This document shows, piece by piece, positions 7,591-15,442 of a stretch of DNA of 64,000 nt. Made by a program: the position numbers and the translations under genes. Source of the stretch: CAVSIP01 sp963728075 (GTDB taxonomy: Bacteria; Actinomycetota; Actinomycetes; JAFAQI01; DASSKL01); NCBI GenBank assembly GCA_963728075.1, contig CAVSIP010000007.1, positions 186,001 to 250,000 on the forward strand, read 5' to 3'. Each line of letters opens with the position of its first letter. Within the stretch, counting starts at the first letter, position 1. Below the pieces are notes generated by a model. It had not been told where the DNA came from. It was given only the letters and a program-made list of their open reading frames with translations, and searched no databases.

Positions 7591-8862
7591 GTGCTGCCGG
7601 ACCCCGAAGAGGAACCGTCACTGTGCGCGGACATCCCGGACGGTGCCTGCGTAGCGGTCCCGCGCAGCTTCGCCCTGAACGCGGCGAGCGGTGGTTGCTC
7701 GAAGCTGGCCGAGCAGCTGGCCGGGCCGGGTGTCGTGCTGACGCTGCTGCTGGACGCGGTGGGCGCGCCGGTGGCGTTCGCCGGTGCGCTGGAGCCGTTG
7801 CGCCGGGGGCTGGCGACGCTGCCGCAGCTGGCGCTCGCACCGGTCGTGCGCGCGGCGCCGCGGCGGACCCGGGTCTGGGCGACCGCGGCGTACGGCCAGG
7901 CTGCCGCCCTCGTCGCGCTCGTGCTGGGGGCGGCGTGGACGTCGGGCGCTGTCGCGGGGGCGGTCGTCCTGGCCTGCGTGGCCGTGTTCAGCGTGCTGTC
8001 GGGGCTGGCGTCGTCGGCGTTCTCGGACGTCGTGGGCAAGACCGTTCCGCGGCCCGTGCGCGGCCGGCTGCTCGCCGTGCGCTCGGGAGCGGGTGGGCTC
8101 GCCACCGTCAGTGTCGGTGCCGCGCTCGGCGGCACGCTGGGCGGAGCGGACCGCTGGACCTATCTCGCACTGGTCGCGGCGGCGGCGGCGCTGTGGGCAC
8201 TGTCCGGTGCGCTCTTCGGCGCGATCCCCGAGCCGCCCGGCGCCACCGAGGGCGGTGGGTCGCCCCTGCGCAGCGCCCGGCGGGGCATCGGCGCGATGCG
8301 GCGGGACGCCTGGTTCGCCTGGTTCACCGCGGTGCGCATCCTGCTGGTGGCGGTCGAGCTGGCCGTGCCGTACTTCACCCTGGCGGCACGCGACTCGTCC
8401 ACGGGCGGCACGGTCGGGTTCCTCATCCTGGCGGCCGGCCTGGGCCAGGTGCTCGGTGGCCCGCTGTGGGGACGCATCACCGACCGCGTCTCCGCGCGGC
8501 GCACGTTCCTGCTGGCGGGGTCGGTCGCCGTCGTGGCCGTCGGGCTGACCCTCGCAAGCGTCGAGGTGGGGGTCGGGGTGCTCGCGCCGTACGCCGCCGG
8601 GGTGCTGCTCGCCACGGTGGCCCGTACCGGGGTCCGGATCGCGCGCAAGACCTATCTCGTCAATGCGGCACCCGCGGACGACCGGTCGCTCTACACCGCC
8701 GCCTCGAACAGCGTCACCGGAGTGGCCATGCTGGCCTTCGCCGCGGTCGGTGTGCTGGCGCAGTCCGCCGGCGTGGCTGCCGCCCTGTACGCCGTGGGCG
8801 TGTGCACCCTGCTCGGGATGGCCCTGGCGACGCGGCTGCCCACCGCGGCGCAGGTGCGCTGA
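7591..8862 (+). CDS. MFS transporter
   Basis: About 423 residues with some ten to twelve hydrophobic segments. Recognisable MFS loop features are DVVGKTVPRPVRGRLLAVRSGAGG in the first half and LGQVLGGPLWGRITDRVSARRTFLLAG, a motif A-like GxLxDRxxxRR loop, in the second. The first 35 residues (DPEEEPSLCADIPDGACVAVPRSFALNAASGGCSKLAEQ) are unusual for MFS: they contain three cysteines and begin acidic. GTG 7591 is preceded by GGGAG. Position two bases after the VOC stop places it in the isocitrate-lyase-like operon, perhaps as the carrier for that pathway's substrate, which I cannot identify. Confidence 0.78.
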   Translation: MLPDPEEEPSLCADIPDGACVAVPRSFALNAASGGCSKLAEQLAGPGVVLTLLLDAVGAPVAFAGALEPLRRGLATLPQLALAPVVRAAPRRTRVWATAAYGQAAALVALVLGAAWTSGAVAGAVVLACVAVFSVLSGLASSAFSDVVGKTVPRPVRGRLLAVRSGAGGLATVSVGAALGGTLGGADRWTYLALVAAAAALWALSGALFGAIPEPPGATEGGGSPLRSARRGIGAMRRDAWFAWFTAVRILLVAVELAVPYFTLAARDSSTGGTVGFLILAAGLGQVLGGPLWGRITDRVSARRTFLLAGSVAVVAVGLTLASVEVGVGVLAPYAAGVLLATVARTGVRIARKTYLVNAAPADDRSLYTAASNSVTGVAMLAFAAVGVLAQSAGVAAALYAVGVCTLLGMALATRLPTAAQVR

Positions 8863-8869
8863 CGGCGGC

Positions 8870-9466
8870 TCAGCCTCCGAGGGCGCGGCGACCGTCGCGG
8901 TAGTACTCGTACGCCGCCCACGACGCGCCCAGCACACCTGCGATGCCGACGCCGGTGGCCAGGTTGCGGACGACCCGGCGTGGCCGCGGCGGCAGGCTCT
9001 CGGCCATGAACAGCGTCCCGATCGCCATGTTCGTGCCGAACTCCGCCTGCTTGCCCAGCGCCGAGACCGCCATCTGCGCCCCGCGCGACTCGTTGCTCAG
9101 CGTGACGACGGCGGCGGCGGCCTTCTGCGCGAGCGACGCCAGCGCGAGCGGCGCCGGGATAACGCCGTTGTGCATGCCGGCCCCCATGACCGCCGCCGTG
9201 AACACCTTGTCGGTCAGCGGGTCGAGCTTGCGGCCGAGCTCGGAGGACCGGAGGCCGAGCCGGGCGAGCTCCGGCCGGGTGTCGCCTGCGCGGGCGAGGA
9301 TCCCGTCGAGGTTGTCCGAGACCGCGAACGCGGCGGCCAGCGGCCAGGTCCGCGGCTGGTCGTGCAGCTTGCGCACCACCCACGGGGTGGTGACGAGGCG
9401 GGCCACCGTGAGCGCGTTCGGCACGGTGAGGACCTCGCGGCGGGACAGCTCCACGTCGCAGATCAT
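8870..9466 (-). CDS. CDP-alcohol phosphatidyltransferase family protein with enlarged active-site loop
   Basis: 198 residues. The family signature D-x2-DG-x2-AR-xn-G-x3-D-x3-D is present as SDNLDGILAR (Asp51, Asp54) and LGRKLDPLTDK (Gly78, Asp82, Asp86), supplying the metal ligands for transfer of a CMP-activated phosphatidyl group. The spacing between the two halves is 18 residues, whereas the family norm is 8, so the loop between helices is longer. NALTVARLVTTPWVVRKL at the N-terminus matches the first membrane helix of PgsA-like enzymes; further hydrophobic helices follow. The product (phosphatidylglycerol phosphate, cardiolipin or an inositol lipid) is not decidable. It converges on the upstream MFS gene with seven bases between. 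Confidence 0.75.
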   Translation of the reverse strand: MICDVELSRREVLTVPNALTVARLVTTPWVVRKLHDQPRTWPLAAAFAVSDNLDGILARAGDTRPELARLGLRSSELGRKLDPLTDKVFTAAVMGAGMHNGVIPAPLALASLAQKAAAAVVTLSNESRGAQMAVSALGKQAEFGTNMAIGTLFMAESLPPRPRRVVRNLATGVGIAGVLGASWAAYEYYRDGRRALGG

Positions 9467-9517
9467 CGCAGCCGACCAGCGGGGGCCCAGAGCGGGCTCA
9501 GAGGAGACGTGCGGAGA

Positions 9518-10663
9518 ATGGACCTCGTGCCCACCTCCCTCGCCCGGCTGTTCGCTGCCCGCCGTACCGTCGCAGCCGCCGCCGTCCTGATGGCCGCGGC
9601 CGCCGGTTGCTCGGGTGGGTCGTCCGCACCCGCGGCCGGAGCCTCCGCCTCCGCCTCCGCCGCGTCGTCGGCGTCACCGTCGGACTCGCCGTCGGCGAGC
9701 GCCGCCGCGCAGCCCACGCCGACGTCGAGCGCCAGGTCGACTCGTGAGCTGATGGGCCTGCCGTCGGCGCCGACCGGTACGCCGCTGCCCGGCTACATGC
9801 TCATCGCCGACCGGGACAACAACCGGATCATCGTGGTGTCGCCGGACAAGAAGGTGGTGTGGCGCTTCCCCGACACCGGTGACCTGGCGCCCGGCCAGCA
9901 GTTCCGCGGCCCGGACGACGCGTTCGTCACCCCGGACGGGCAGCACATCATCACCAACGAGGAGTTCGCCGACACGATCGCGATCGTCGCCCTGTCGCCC
10001 AAGCCGCACATCTCCTGGGAGTACGGCCACGCGAACCAGGCCGGGTCGTCGGAGGGCTACCTGTCGCACCCGGACGACGCCTACCTGCGGCCGGGCGGGC
10101 TGATCAGCGTCGCCGACATCAAGAACTGCCGGGTGCAGTGGATCGACCAGTCGGGGAAGGTCGTGCGCAGCATCGGCCGGGCAGGGGACTGCCGGCACGC
10201 CCCGCCCGCGGCGCTCAGCTCGCCGAACGGGGACACCCCACTGCCGGACGGTGGCACGCTCGTCACCGAGATCGGCGGCTGGGTGGACCGGTTCGACGCC
10301 CACGACAAGCTGGTGTGGTCGGTGCGCACGCCGACGGACTACCCGTCGGACGCGCAGCTGCTGCCCGACGGCAACGTGCTCGTCGCCGGGTTCAACACGC
10401 CGGGCCGCGTCGACATCATCAAGCCCGACGGCACCATCGTCTGGACCTACCGCGAGACGTCGGGTGCCGGTGCGCTCGACCGGCCGTCCCTGGCCATCGC
10501 GCTGCCGAACGGCACCATCGCCGTGACCGACGACTGGAACCACCGGGTGGTGCTCATCGACCGTGCCACCAAGCAGATCGTGTGGGAGTACGGGCACAAC
10601 GGTCAGCCCGGCAGCGCCCCGGGCTATCTCAACAAGCCTGACGGCCTCGGACTCATCCAGTAG
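9518..10663 (+). CDS. Secreted lipoprotein with NHL/arylsulfotransferase-like beta-propeller
   Basis: 381 residues. The N-terminus is a type II signal peptide ending in the lipobox AAGC (lipidated Cys31), followed by a long Ser/Ala/Pro linker to about residue 75. The rest consists of repeating propeller blades: YMLIADRDNNRIIVVSPDKKVVWRFP, LISVADIKNCRVQWIDQSGKVVRSI, and IAVTDDWNHRVVLIDRATKQIVWEYG, each with an ADxxNxRV core and a closing W-x-(Y/F). This is the NHL/ASST-type pattern. The His and Arg residues expected of a true arylsulfate sulfotransferase are not evident to me, so I call it a binding propeller. ATG 9518 and GTG 9527 are both possible starts. A second propeller lipoprotein follows directly. 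Confidence 0.8.
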   Translation: MDLVPTSLARLFAARRTVAAAAVLMAAAAGCSGGSSAPAAGASASASAASSASPSDSPSASAAAQPTPTSSARSTRELMGLPSAPTGTPLPGYMLIADRDNNRIIVVSPDKKVVWRFPDTGDLAPGQQFRGPDDAFVTPDGQHIITNEEFADTIAIVALSPKPHISWEYGHANQAGSSEGYLSHPDDAYLRPGGLISVADIKNCRVQWIDQSGKVVRSIGRAGDCRHAPPAALSSPNGDTPLPDGGTLVTEIGGWVDRFDAHDKLVWSVRTPTDYPSDAQLLPDGNVLVAGFNTPGRVDIIKPDGTIVWTYRETSGAGALDRPSLAIALPNGTIAVTDDWNHRVVLIDRATKQIVWEYGHNGQPGSAPGYLNKPDGLGLIQ

Positions 10664-11683
10664 GTGCCGGTGATCCCGTACGCGCGTCGCGCGGCCGCCG
10701 TCGTGGCCGCTCTCACCCTGGCCGGCTGCGGGGGCACGTCCGGCGGCACCGCAGCGGCGCCCCGTACGGCGCTGCCGTCGGCGCCCGCATCGTCGGCCCC
10801 GTCGCCGGGGGCGTCGTCCCCGATCCCCCGGCCGAGCGCGGGGCCGCCCCGAGCCGAGGTCGTCGGCTGGCACCTGCCGCAGCCGCTGTCGCGCGAGGTC
10901 GTCCTGGCGAGCGGCGGGCACCTGCTCGTCCTCGGCGGCCTGACCGGGGCGGGGTCGACAGCTCAGGTCGTCGACGTCGATCCGGCGAGCGGGACCGTGC
11001 ACGTGGTGGGGCGGCTGGCGTCGGCGGTGCACGACGCGGCGGGCGCGCTCATCGGCGGGGAGCCCGATGTCTTCGGCGGCGGCGCGTCGGCCACGGTCGA
11101 CACCGTCCAGTCCTTCCGCGCCGGACAGGCCGGCCGGGTGGTCGGCCACCTCCCGCAGCCGCGCTCGGACCTGGTCGCCGCCACGGTCGGTGGCGCGACG
11201 TACGTGCTCGCCGGCTACACGGGCAGCACCTCGCTCGCCGCGGCGCTCCGGACGACCGACGGCACGACGTTCACGCAGGTCGCGACGCTGCCCGTACCGG
11301 TGCGCTACCCGGCGGTCGCGGCGTCGGGCGGGCGGATCTACCTGTTCGGCGGCGAGCACGCCGGGTCGGTGACCGACGCCGTACAGGAGGTGGACCCGGC
11401 CGCGGGCAGCGCCCGGGTCGTGGGCCGGCTGCCGGTGCCGCTGGCCCATGCGGCCGCAGCGGTGCGTTCCGACGGCACCGTCGTCCTCGCGGGCGGGCGC
11501 AGCGGCGGCTCGGTGCGCGACCAGGTCCTGGTGTACGACCCGGCGACCGGGCGCACGACCCAGGCCGGGCGGCTGCCGTACCCGGTCGCGGACGCTGGTG
11601 TGGCGGTCGTCTCGGGCACGCTGTGGCTCGTCGGCGGGGAGACCCCGGGACGGGTCGCGACCGCGATCCGCGTGGCGCTCTGA
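10664..11683 (+). CDS. Kelch-repeat beta-propeller lipoprotein
   Basis: 339 residues. The signal peptide ends in LAGC (lipidated Cys22), then a Ser/Pro/Thr-rich linker to about residue 63. Five or six kelch motifs follow, each with a double glycine and a spaced Trp/Tyr or equivalent: LLVLGGLTGAGS, DVFGGGASATVD, YVLAGYTGSTS, YLFGGEHAGSVTDAV, VVLAGGRSGGSVRDQVLVYDP and LWLVGGETPG. Such outer-face propellers usually bind ligands or proteins. The gene begins immediately after the stop of the NHL-propeller lipoprotein, so the pair is probably co-expressed. No catalytic residues of galactose oxidase are apparent. Confidence 0.82.
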   Translation: MPVIPYARRAAAVVAALTLAGCGGTSGGTAAAPRTALPSAPASSAPSPGASSPIPRPSAGPPRAEVVGWHLPQPLSREVVLASGGHLLVLGGLTGAGSTAQVVDVDPASGTVHVVGRLASAVHDAAGALIGGEPDVFGGGASATVDTVQSFRAGQAGRVVGHLPQPRSDLVAATVGGATYVLAGYTGSTSLAAALRTTDGTTFTQVATLPVPVRYPAVAASGGRIYLFGGEHAGSVTDAVQEVDPAAGSARVVGRLPVPLAHAAAAVRSDGTVVLAGGRSGGSVRDQVLVYDPATGRTTQAGRLPYPVADAGVAVVSGTLWLVGGETPGRVATAIRVAL

Positions 11684-11696
11684 CGCCCGCGCGCTG

Positions 11697-12749
11697 CTAC
11701 ACGCCCGCGCCGTCGAGGACGTTCATCGCCTCCTCGGCGCGCTGGATCGTCGCGGCGGCGTACATCTCGCCGACGGAGGCCTGCTCGCCCATCGCGCCCG
11801 CGGCGTAGCGCGCGTAGACGCCCTCGATGATGCAGGCGAGCCGCCAGTGCGCGAAGGCCACGTAGTACGACAGTGACGACACGTCCCGTCCGGTGGCGTC
11901 GGCGTACCTCTGCGCCAGCTCCGTCCGGGTCGGCATTCCGGGTGCCGCGGTCGCGGGCACCAGGCCGGCCTGCCCGGCCTCGCCACCGTCGGTCCAGTAG
12001 ACGAGGAGCGTGCCGACGTCGGCGAGGGCGTCGCCGAGCGTGCACAGCTCCCAGTCGAGCACGGCCTTCACCCGGCCGTCGGCGCCGATCATCGTGTTGT
12101 CCAGCCGGTAGTCGCCGTGCGCGATGGAGACGCCGACCTGCTCGGGGACGTTCGCCGACAGCCGCCGGTGCACGTCGGTGACGATGTCGGCCGGGCGGTG
12201 GAACCCGCCCTCCTTCTCCTGCTCCTGCGACTGCAGGAACTGCCCGTGCCAGCGCTTGAGCTGCCGCTCGACGTAGCCGTCCCGGCGGGCCAGGTCGCCG
12301 AGGCCGACCGCGTCCACGTCCACCGCGTGCAGCGCGACGAGGACGTCGACGAGGTCGCGGCCGATGCGCTGGCGCGCCTCCGTCGTGAGCACCTGCTCGA
12401 CCTCGGCGGCGAGCCGCAGGATGTGCCCCTCGACGAAGTCCATGACGTAGAACGGCGCCTCGTTGACCGCCGGGTCGTCGCAGAACCCGAGCGCCGGGGC
12501 GACCGGTACGGGGGTCGGTGCCAGCGCCGAGATGATCCGGTGCTCGCGCGCCATGTCGTGGGCCGACGCCAGCACGTGGCTGGTCGGCGGGCGGCGCAGC
12601 ACGACCCTGCGCCCGGTCCCGTCGGTGACGAGGAAGGTCAGGTTCGACCGGCCGCCGGTGATGAGGTCGAAGGTGAACGGTGCGCTGAGCCCGTCGATGT
12701 TGTCGACGAGCCACCGCGTGACGTTCGCGTCGTTGATGCCCTTGGCCAT
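11697..12749 (-). CDS. APH-fold kinase (phosphotransferase family, ACAD10/11 N-domain- or LvaA-like)
   Basis: 350 residues of aminoglycoside-phosphotransferase fold: nucleotide loop FDLITGGRSNLTFLVTDGTGRRVVLRRPP, catalytic loop HGDYRLDN (His211, Asp213, Asn218) and metal-binding LDWELCTLGDALADVG (Asp232). It lies two bases downstream of an ACAD10/11-like dehydrogenase. In animals the two domains are fused in ACAD10 and ACAD11, and in Pseudomonas the levulinate genes lvaA and lvaC encode separate counterparts: the kinase phosphorylates a 4-hydroxyacyl-CoA and the ACAD partner removes the phosphate to form an enoyl-CoA. I infer the same function here; antibiotic resistance is unlikely. Confidence 0.85.
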   Translation of the reverse strand: MAKGINDANVTRWLVDNIDGLSAPFTFDLITGGRSNLTFLVTDGTGRRVVLRRPPTSHVLASAHDMAREHRIISALAPTPVPVAPALGFCDDPAVNEAPFYVMDFVEGHILRLAAEVEQVLTTEARQRIGRDLVDVLVALHAVDVDAVGLGDLARRDGYVERQLKRWHGQFLQSQEQEKEGGFHRPADIVTDVHRRLSANVPEQVGVSIAHGDYRLDNTMIGADGRVKAVLDWELCTLGDALADVGTLLVYWTDGGEAGQAGLVPATAAPGMPTRTELAQRYADATGRDVSSLSYYVAFAHWRLACIIEGVYARYAAGAMGEQASVGEMYAAATIQRAEEAMNVLDGAGV

Positions 12750-12751
12750 GG

Positions 12752-14032
12752 TCAGCCGCGGCTGGCCAGGTAGCGCTGCATGCCGTCGGCGTAGCTGCGC
12801 AGGTCGTCGTCCGACTCCAGCAGCGCAGCGAACTTCTCCCGCGCCTTCTCCCGCTTGTGCGGGATGAACTCGGTCGGGAACAGCCCCTCGTGCGGCCGGT
12901 AGTTCTTGAGCACGTTGCGCGCGACGGTGACCTTGTGCACCTCGTCCACGCCGTCGGCGATGCCCATCGTCGGGGCGCCGCTGTACATGCCGTGGATCGG
13001 CGTGAGGTTCGTCGTGCCGAGCGAGCCGAGGATGTGCAGCGCCCGGTACGACACGTCGCGCAGCACCTTCGCCATCCGGAACTTGGTGGCGGCGATCTGC
13101 GTGCGCGCCTCCTGCGTCGAGGAGTTGTCGATCGTCCAGGCGGTCCAGAGCACGAGCAGGCGCAGCGACTGGATGTCGGCGTACGTCTCGGCGATCATCT
13201 CCTGCACCATCTGGTGCTCACCGATGACCTTGCCGTGCGACTCGCGGGACAGCGCCCGCTCGCACATCATGTCGAAGGCGAGCTTGCACTGCGCGATCGT
13301 GCGCATCGCGTGGTGGATGCGGCCGCCGCCGAGCCGGCGCTGCGCCAGCACCTTCGCGCCGTTCTCCGGGCCGAGCAGGTGGTCGGCGGGCACCCGCACG
13401 TCGTTGTACTTGATCCAGTTGTGGCTGGACGGGTACGGCATGATCTCGACGCCGGGCGTGTCCCGCGGGACGACGAACATCCCGTTGGTGCACATGACGA
13501 ACAGGATGTCGGCGACCCGGCCGGCGCTGGTGAACCACTTCTCGCCGTTGATGACCCACTCGTCGCCGTCCTTGACCGCGTGGGTCTTGAAGGTGTTCGG
13601 GTCCGACCCACCCTCCGGCTCGGTCATCGAGTAGGCGGACCAGATCTCCTGGTTCATGAGTGGTTTGAGCCACCGCTCCTTCTGCTCCTCCGTGCCGTAC
13701 GCGGCGAGCATCTCCATGTTCCCGGTGTCCGGCGCAGCGGTGCCGAAGATGGCGGGTGCCGACCCGTACCGGCCGAGGATCTCGTTGAGCAGCGCGAGCT
13801 TCAGCTGGCCGAACCCGGGTCCGCCGAGCTCCTTGTCGAGGAACAGCGCCCACAGGCCCTGCTCCTTGACCTGGTCCTGCAGCGGCTTGACCAGAGCCTT
13901 GATCTTGGGGTCCTTCGAGCGCACGGCGTACGGGAAGACCAGGTCCAGCGGCTCGATCTCGTTCTTGCAGAAGTCCTCGACCCAGTCGAGCTTCTCCTGC
14001 CATTCCGGGTCGGTGGAGAAGTCCCACGCCAT
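12752..14032 (-). CDS. Acyl-CoA dehydrogenase, ACAD10/11-like
   Basis: 426 residues covering the whole acyl-CoA dehydrogenase fold: FGTAAPDTGNMEML, FAD/substrate loop YSMTEPEGGSDP, WVINGEKWFTSAG, GGGRIHHAMRTIAQCKLAFDMMCERA, and the C-terminal GIADGVDEVHKVTVARNVL. The catalytic-base segment reads ADGVDEVH where medium-chain enzymes have YEGT, so an Asp replaces the usual Glu, as in ACAD10/11 relatives. ATG 14032 has GAGGG upstream. It heads a two-gene unit with the APH kinase. It is transcribed divergently from a TetR gene, with a perfect inverted repeat between them. An open frame continues far upstream to 16849 but lacks ACAD homology there. Confidence 0.88.
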   Translation of the reverse strand: MAWDFSTDPEWQEKLDWVEDFCKNEIEPLDLVFPYAVRSKDPKIKALVKPLQDQVKEQGLWALFLDKELGGPGFGQLKLALLNEILGRYGSAPAIFGTAAPDTGNMEMLAAYGTEEQKERWLKPLMNQEIWSAYSMTEPEGGSDPNTFKTHAVKDGDEWVINGEKWFTSAGRVADILFVMCTNGMFVVPRDTPGVEIMPYPSSHNWIKYNDVRVPADHLLGPENGAKVLAQRRLGGGRIHHAMRTIAQCKLAFDMMCERALSRESHGKVIGEHQMVQEMIAETYADIQSLRLLVLWTAWTIDNSSTQEARTQIAATKFRMAKVLRDVSYRALHILGSLGTTNLTPIHGMYSGAPTMGIADGVDEVHKVTVARNVLKNYRPHEGLFPTEFIPHKREKAREKFAALLESDDDLRSYADGMQRYLASRG

Positions 14033-14063
14033 GGCGGCATCCCTCAGATCGTCGGTGGGTGTG

Positions 14064-14079
14064 TGATGCGGGTGCATCA
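14064..14079. promoter_or_regulatory. Inverted repeat TGATGC-gggt-GCATCA, likely TetR operator
   Basis: A perfect 6+6 inverted repeat with four-base spacer lies between the divergent ACAD (start 14032) and TetR (start 14120) genes, the usual place for an autoregulatory TetR site. It overlaps the region where a -10 element CATCAT (14075-14080) could serve the TetR gene. Confidence 0.55.
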
Positions 14080-14119
14080 TGGCAGAGTGCGTGCGCATGG
14101 GCCAAGAGCGGTTGCCGCG

Positions 14120-14770
14120 GTGACCACCGAAGCCGGGTCCACGCGCGACCGGCTGGTGCGGGCCGCCGAGCAGCTCTTCGCCGAGCACGGGATCTCCGGC
14201 GCCAGCCTGCGCGAGGTCAACCGCGCCGCCGGGGCGCGCAACGCGGTGGCGGTGCAGTACCACTTCACCGACCGCAGCGGTGTCGTCCGCGCGATCTTCG
14301 ACAAGCACGTGCCACCCGTGGACGCGGCGCGGCACGCGATGCTCGACCAGTACGAGGCCGACGGCGGCGAGGACGTACGCGCCCTCGCGGCCGCGCTCGT
14401 CCGCCCGCTCGCGGCCAAGCTGGCCGACCCGGACGGCGGGCCGGAGTTCCTGCAGATCTACGCGGAGGTCGTGAGCTCGCCGCAGGGTCCGGGCGAGGAC
14501 CGGCCGGGCGGCAGCATGACCCGCTGGCGGCGGGCGGTCGAGCCCTTCCTGGGCGCGGACGCCATGCGCCTGCACCGCCGCTACACGGTGATCCGGTTCG
14601 CCGCTGCGGAGCTCGGGCGGCGCGCGCGTACGGCGCCGCACACCGACGACCGGCTGTTCACCAGCCATCTCATCGACCTGGCGCAGGCGCTGCTGCTCGC
14701 GCCGACGTCGGCGGAGACCCGCCGCCTGGCTGACGCCCGCGACGCCTCCCGCCGCAGGCGCAGGGCCTAG
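14120..14770 (+). CDS. TetR-family transcriptional regulator
   Basis: 216 residues. The N-terminal helix-turn-helix is typical: TRDRLVRAAEQLFAEHGISGASLREVNRAAGARNAVAVQYHFTDRSGVVRAIFDKH. The ligand-binding half (residues 80-215) has no recognisable subfamily signature but its size fits acyl-CoA-responsive regulators. GTG 14087 is an alternative start lying six bases after CATCAT; GTG 14120 gives the normal short N-terminal arm. Divergence from the ACAD/kinase pair and the palindrome between them suggest repression of that pair, relieved by a pathway CoA thioester. That is inference from position. Confidence 0.85.
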   Translation: MTTEAGSTRDRLVRAAEQLFAEHGISGASLREVNRAAGARNAVAVQYHFTDRSGVVRAIFDKHVPPVDAARHAMLDQYEADGGEDVRALAAALVRPLAAKLADPDGGPEFLQIYAEVVSSPQGPGEDRPGGSMTRWRRAVEPFLGADAMRLHRRYTVIRFAAAELGRRARTAPHTDDRLFTSHLIDLAQALLLAPTSAETRRLADARDASRRRRRA

Positions 14771-14773
14771 CCT
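14768..14773 (+). promoter_or_regulatory. -10 box TAGCCT overlapping the TetR stop codon
   Basis: The TAG stop of the TetR gene (14768-14770) is also the first half of TAGCCT. Six bases later comes ATG 14780, the leaderless spacing seen elsewhere here. Confidence 0.5.
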
Positions 14774-14779
14774 GCGGAC

Positions 14780-15391
14780 ATGCCGGACCGCTACGACCAC
14801 GTGCTGGTCGCCGTTGCGCCGTCGGACGTCCCAGCGGTACGGCGATCGCTGGCGGACCTCGCCTGGCTGGTGACGGGCGGGGCGCAGGGGATCGGCTGGT
14901 CCAGCGACGAGCTGGCGGTCGTGCTCGGCCCGGCCGGCTCCGGCCAGGACCCCCGGCCCGTCGAGGCGCTGCCCCGCGAGGTGCGTGACCGTGCCGCCGT
15001 ACGCTCGGTGGAGCGGCTGGTGGCCACCGCGCGTCCGGAGACGCCGGCGCGCCCGTCCTTCACCGGCGGGGTGCTGGCGCTGCGATGGTTCGACCTCGCG
15101 GCCGCCGACTGGCCGGAGTTCCTCGACCTGTCCGTGCAGGCGTGGCCGGCGTTCGAGGCGGCGAACAGCGCCCGGATCCTGGGGCTGTTCCGGTCGCTGG
15201 ACTGCGCGGAGCCGGACGCGCGGGCGCTGCTCGTCACCTGGTACGGGTCGCTCGCGGTTTGGGAGCGCTCGCGCGGCACCGTACGCGCGACCGAGGGCGA
15301 CGAGGCGGCGGCCGGCCGCCGCTTCGTCCGCCGCCACGAGATCACCCGCCGCTCGGTGGTACGGGTGTGCCCCCTGACGACCAGTCACTAG
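14780..15391 (+). CDS. Conserved hypothetical protein, possible NIPSNAP/dimeric alpha-beta-barrel fold
   Basis: 203 residues, soluble, without signal peptide. The central part (VLALRWFDLAAADWPEFLDLSVQAWPAFEAANSARILGLFRSLD, then ARALLVTWYGSLAVWERSRG) resembles dimeric alpha/beta-barrel proteins of the NIPSNAP type, where a Trp-rich strand-helix unit is followed by a WYxSxxxWERS helix. The first 90 residues are of unknown class. It starts at ATG 14780 with no ribosome-binding site, consistent with its own leaderless promoter. It sits between TetR and an ACAD10/11-like gene, so it may act in the same acyl-CoA pathway. Function not recognised. Confidence 0.65.
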   Translation: MPDRYDHVLVAVAPSDVPAVRRSLADLAWLVTGGAQGIGWSSDELAVVLGPAGSGQDPRPVEALPREVRDRAAVRSVERLVATARPETPARPSFTGGVLALRWFDLAAADWPEFLDLSVQAWPAFEAANSARILGLFRSLDCAEPDARALLVTWYGSLAVWERSRGTVRATEGDEAAAGRRFVRRHEITRRSVVRVCPLTTSH

Positions 15392-15404
15392 CGTGGGCGG
15401 TGAC
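15384..15404. promoter_or_regulatory. Promoter -10 TAGCGT within inverted repeat GTCAC-N11-GTGAC
   Basis: TAGCGT at 15389-15394 again reuses the TAG stop of the upstream gene (15389-15391). It is framed by GTCAC (15384-15388) and GTGAC (15400-15404), a possible operator. The downstream ACAD starts at 15443 with ribosome-binding site GAAGGAG, so this message has a leader of about 40 bases. Confidence 0.45.
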
Positions 15405-15442
15405 GAGCACCGCCCCACCCCCCTCGCACGAAGGAGACGCTC

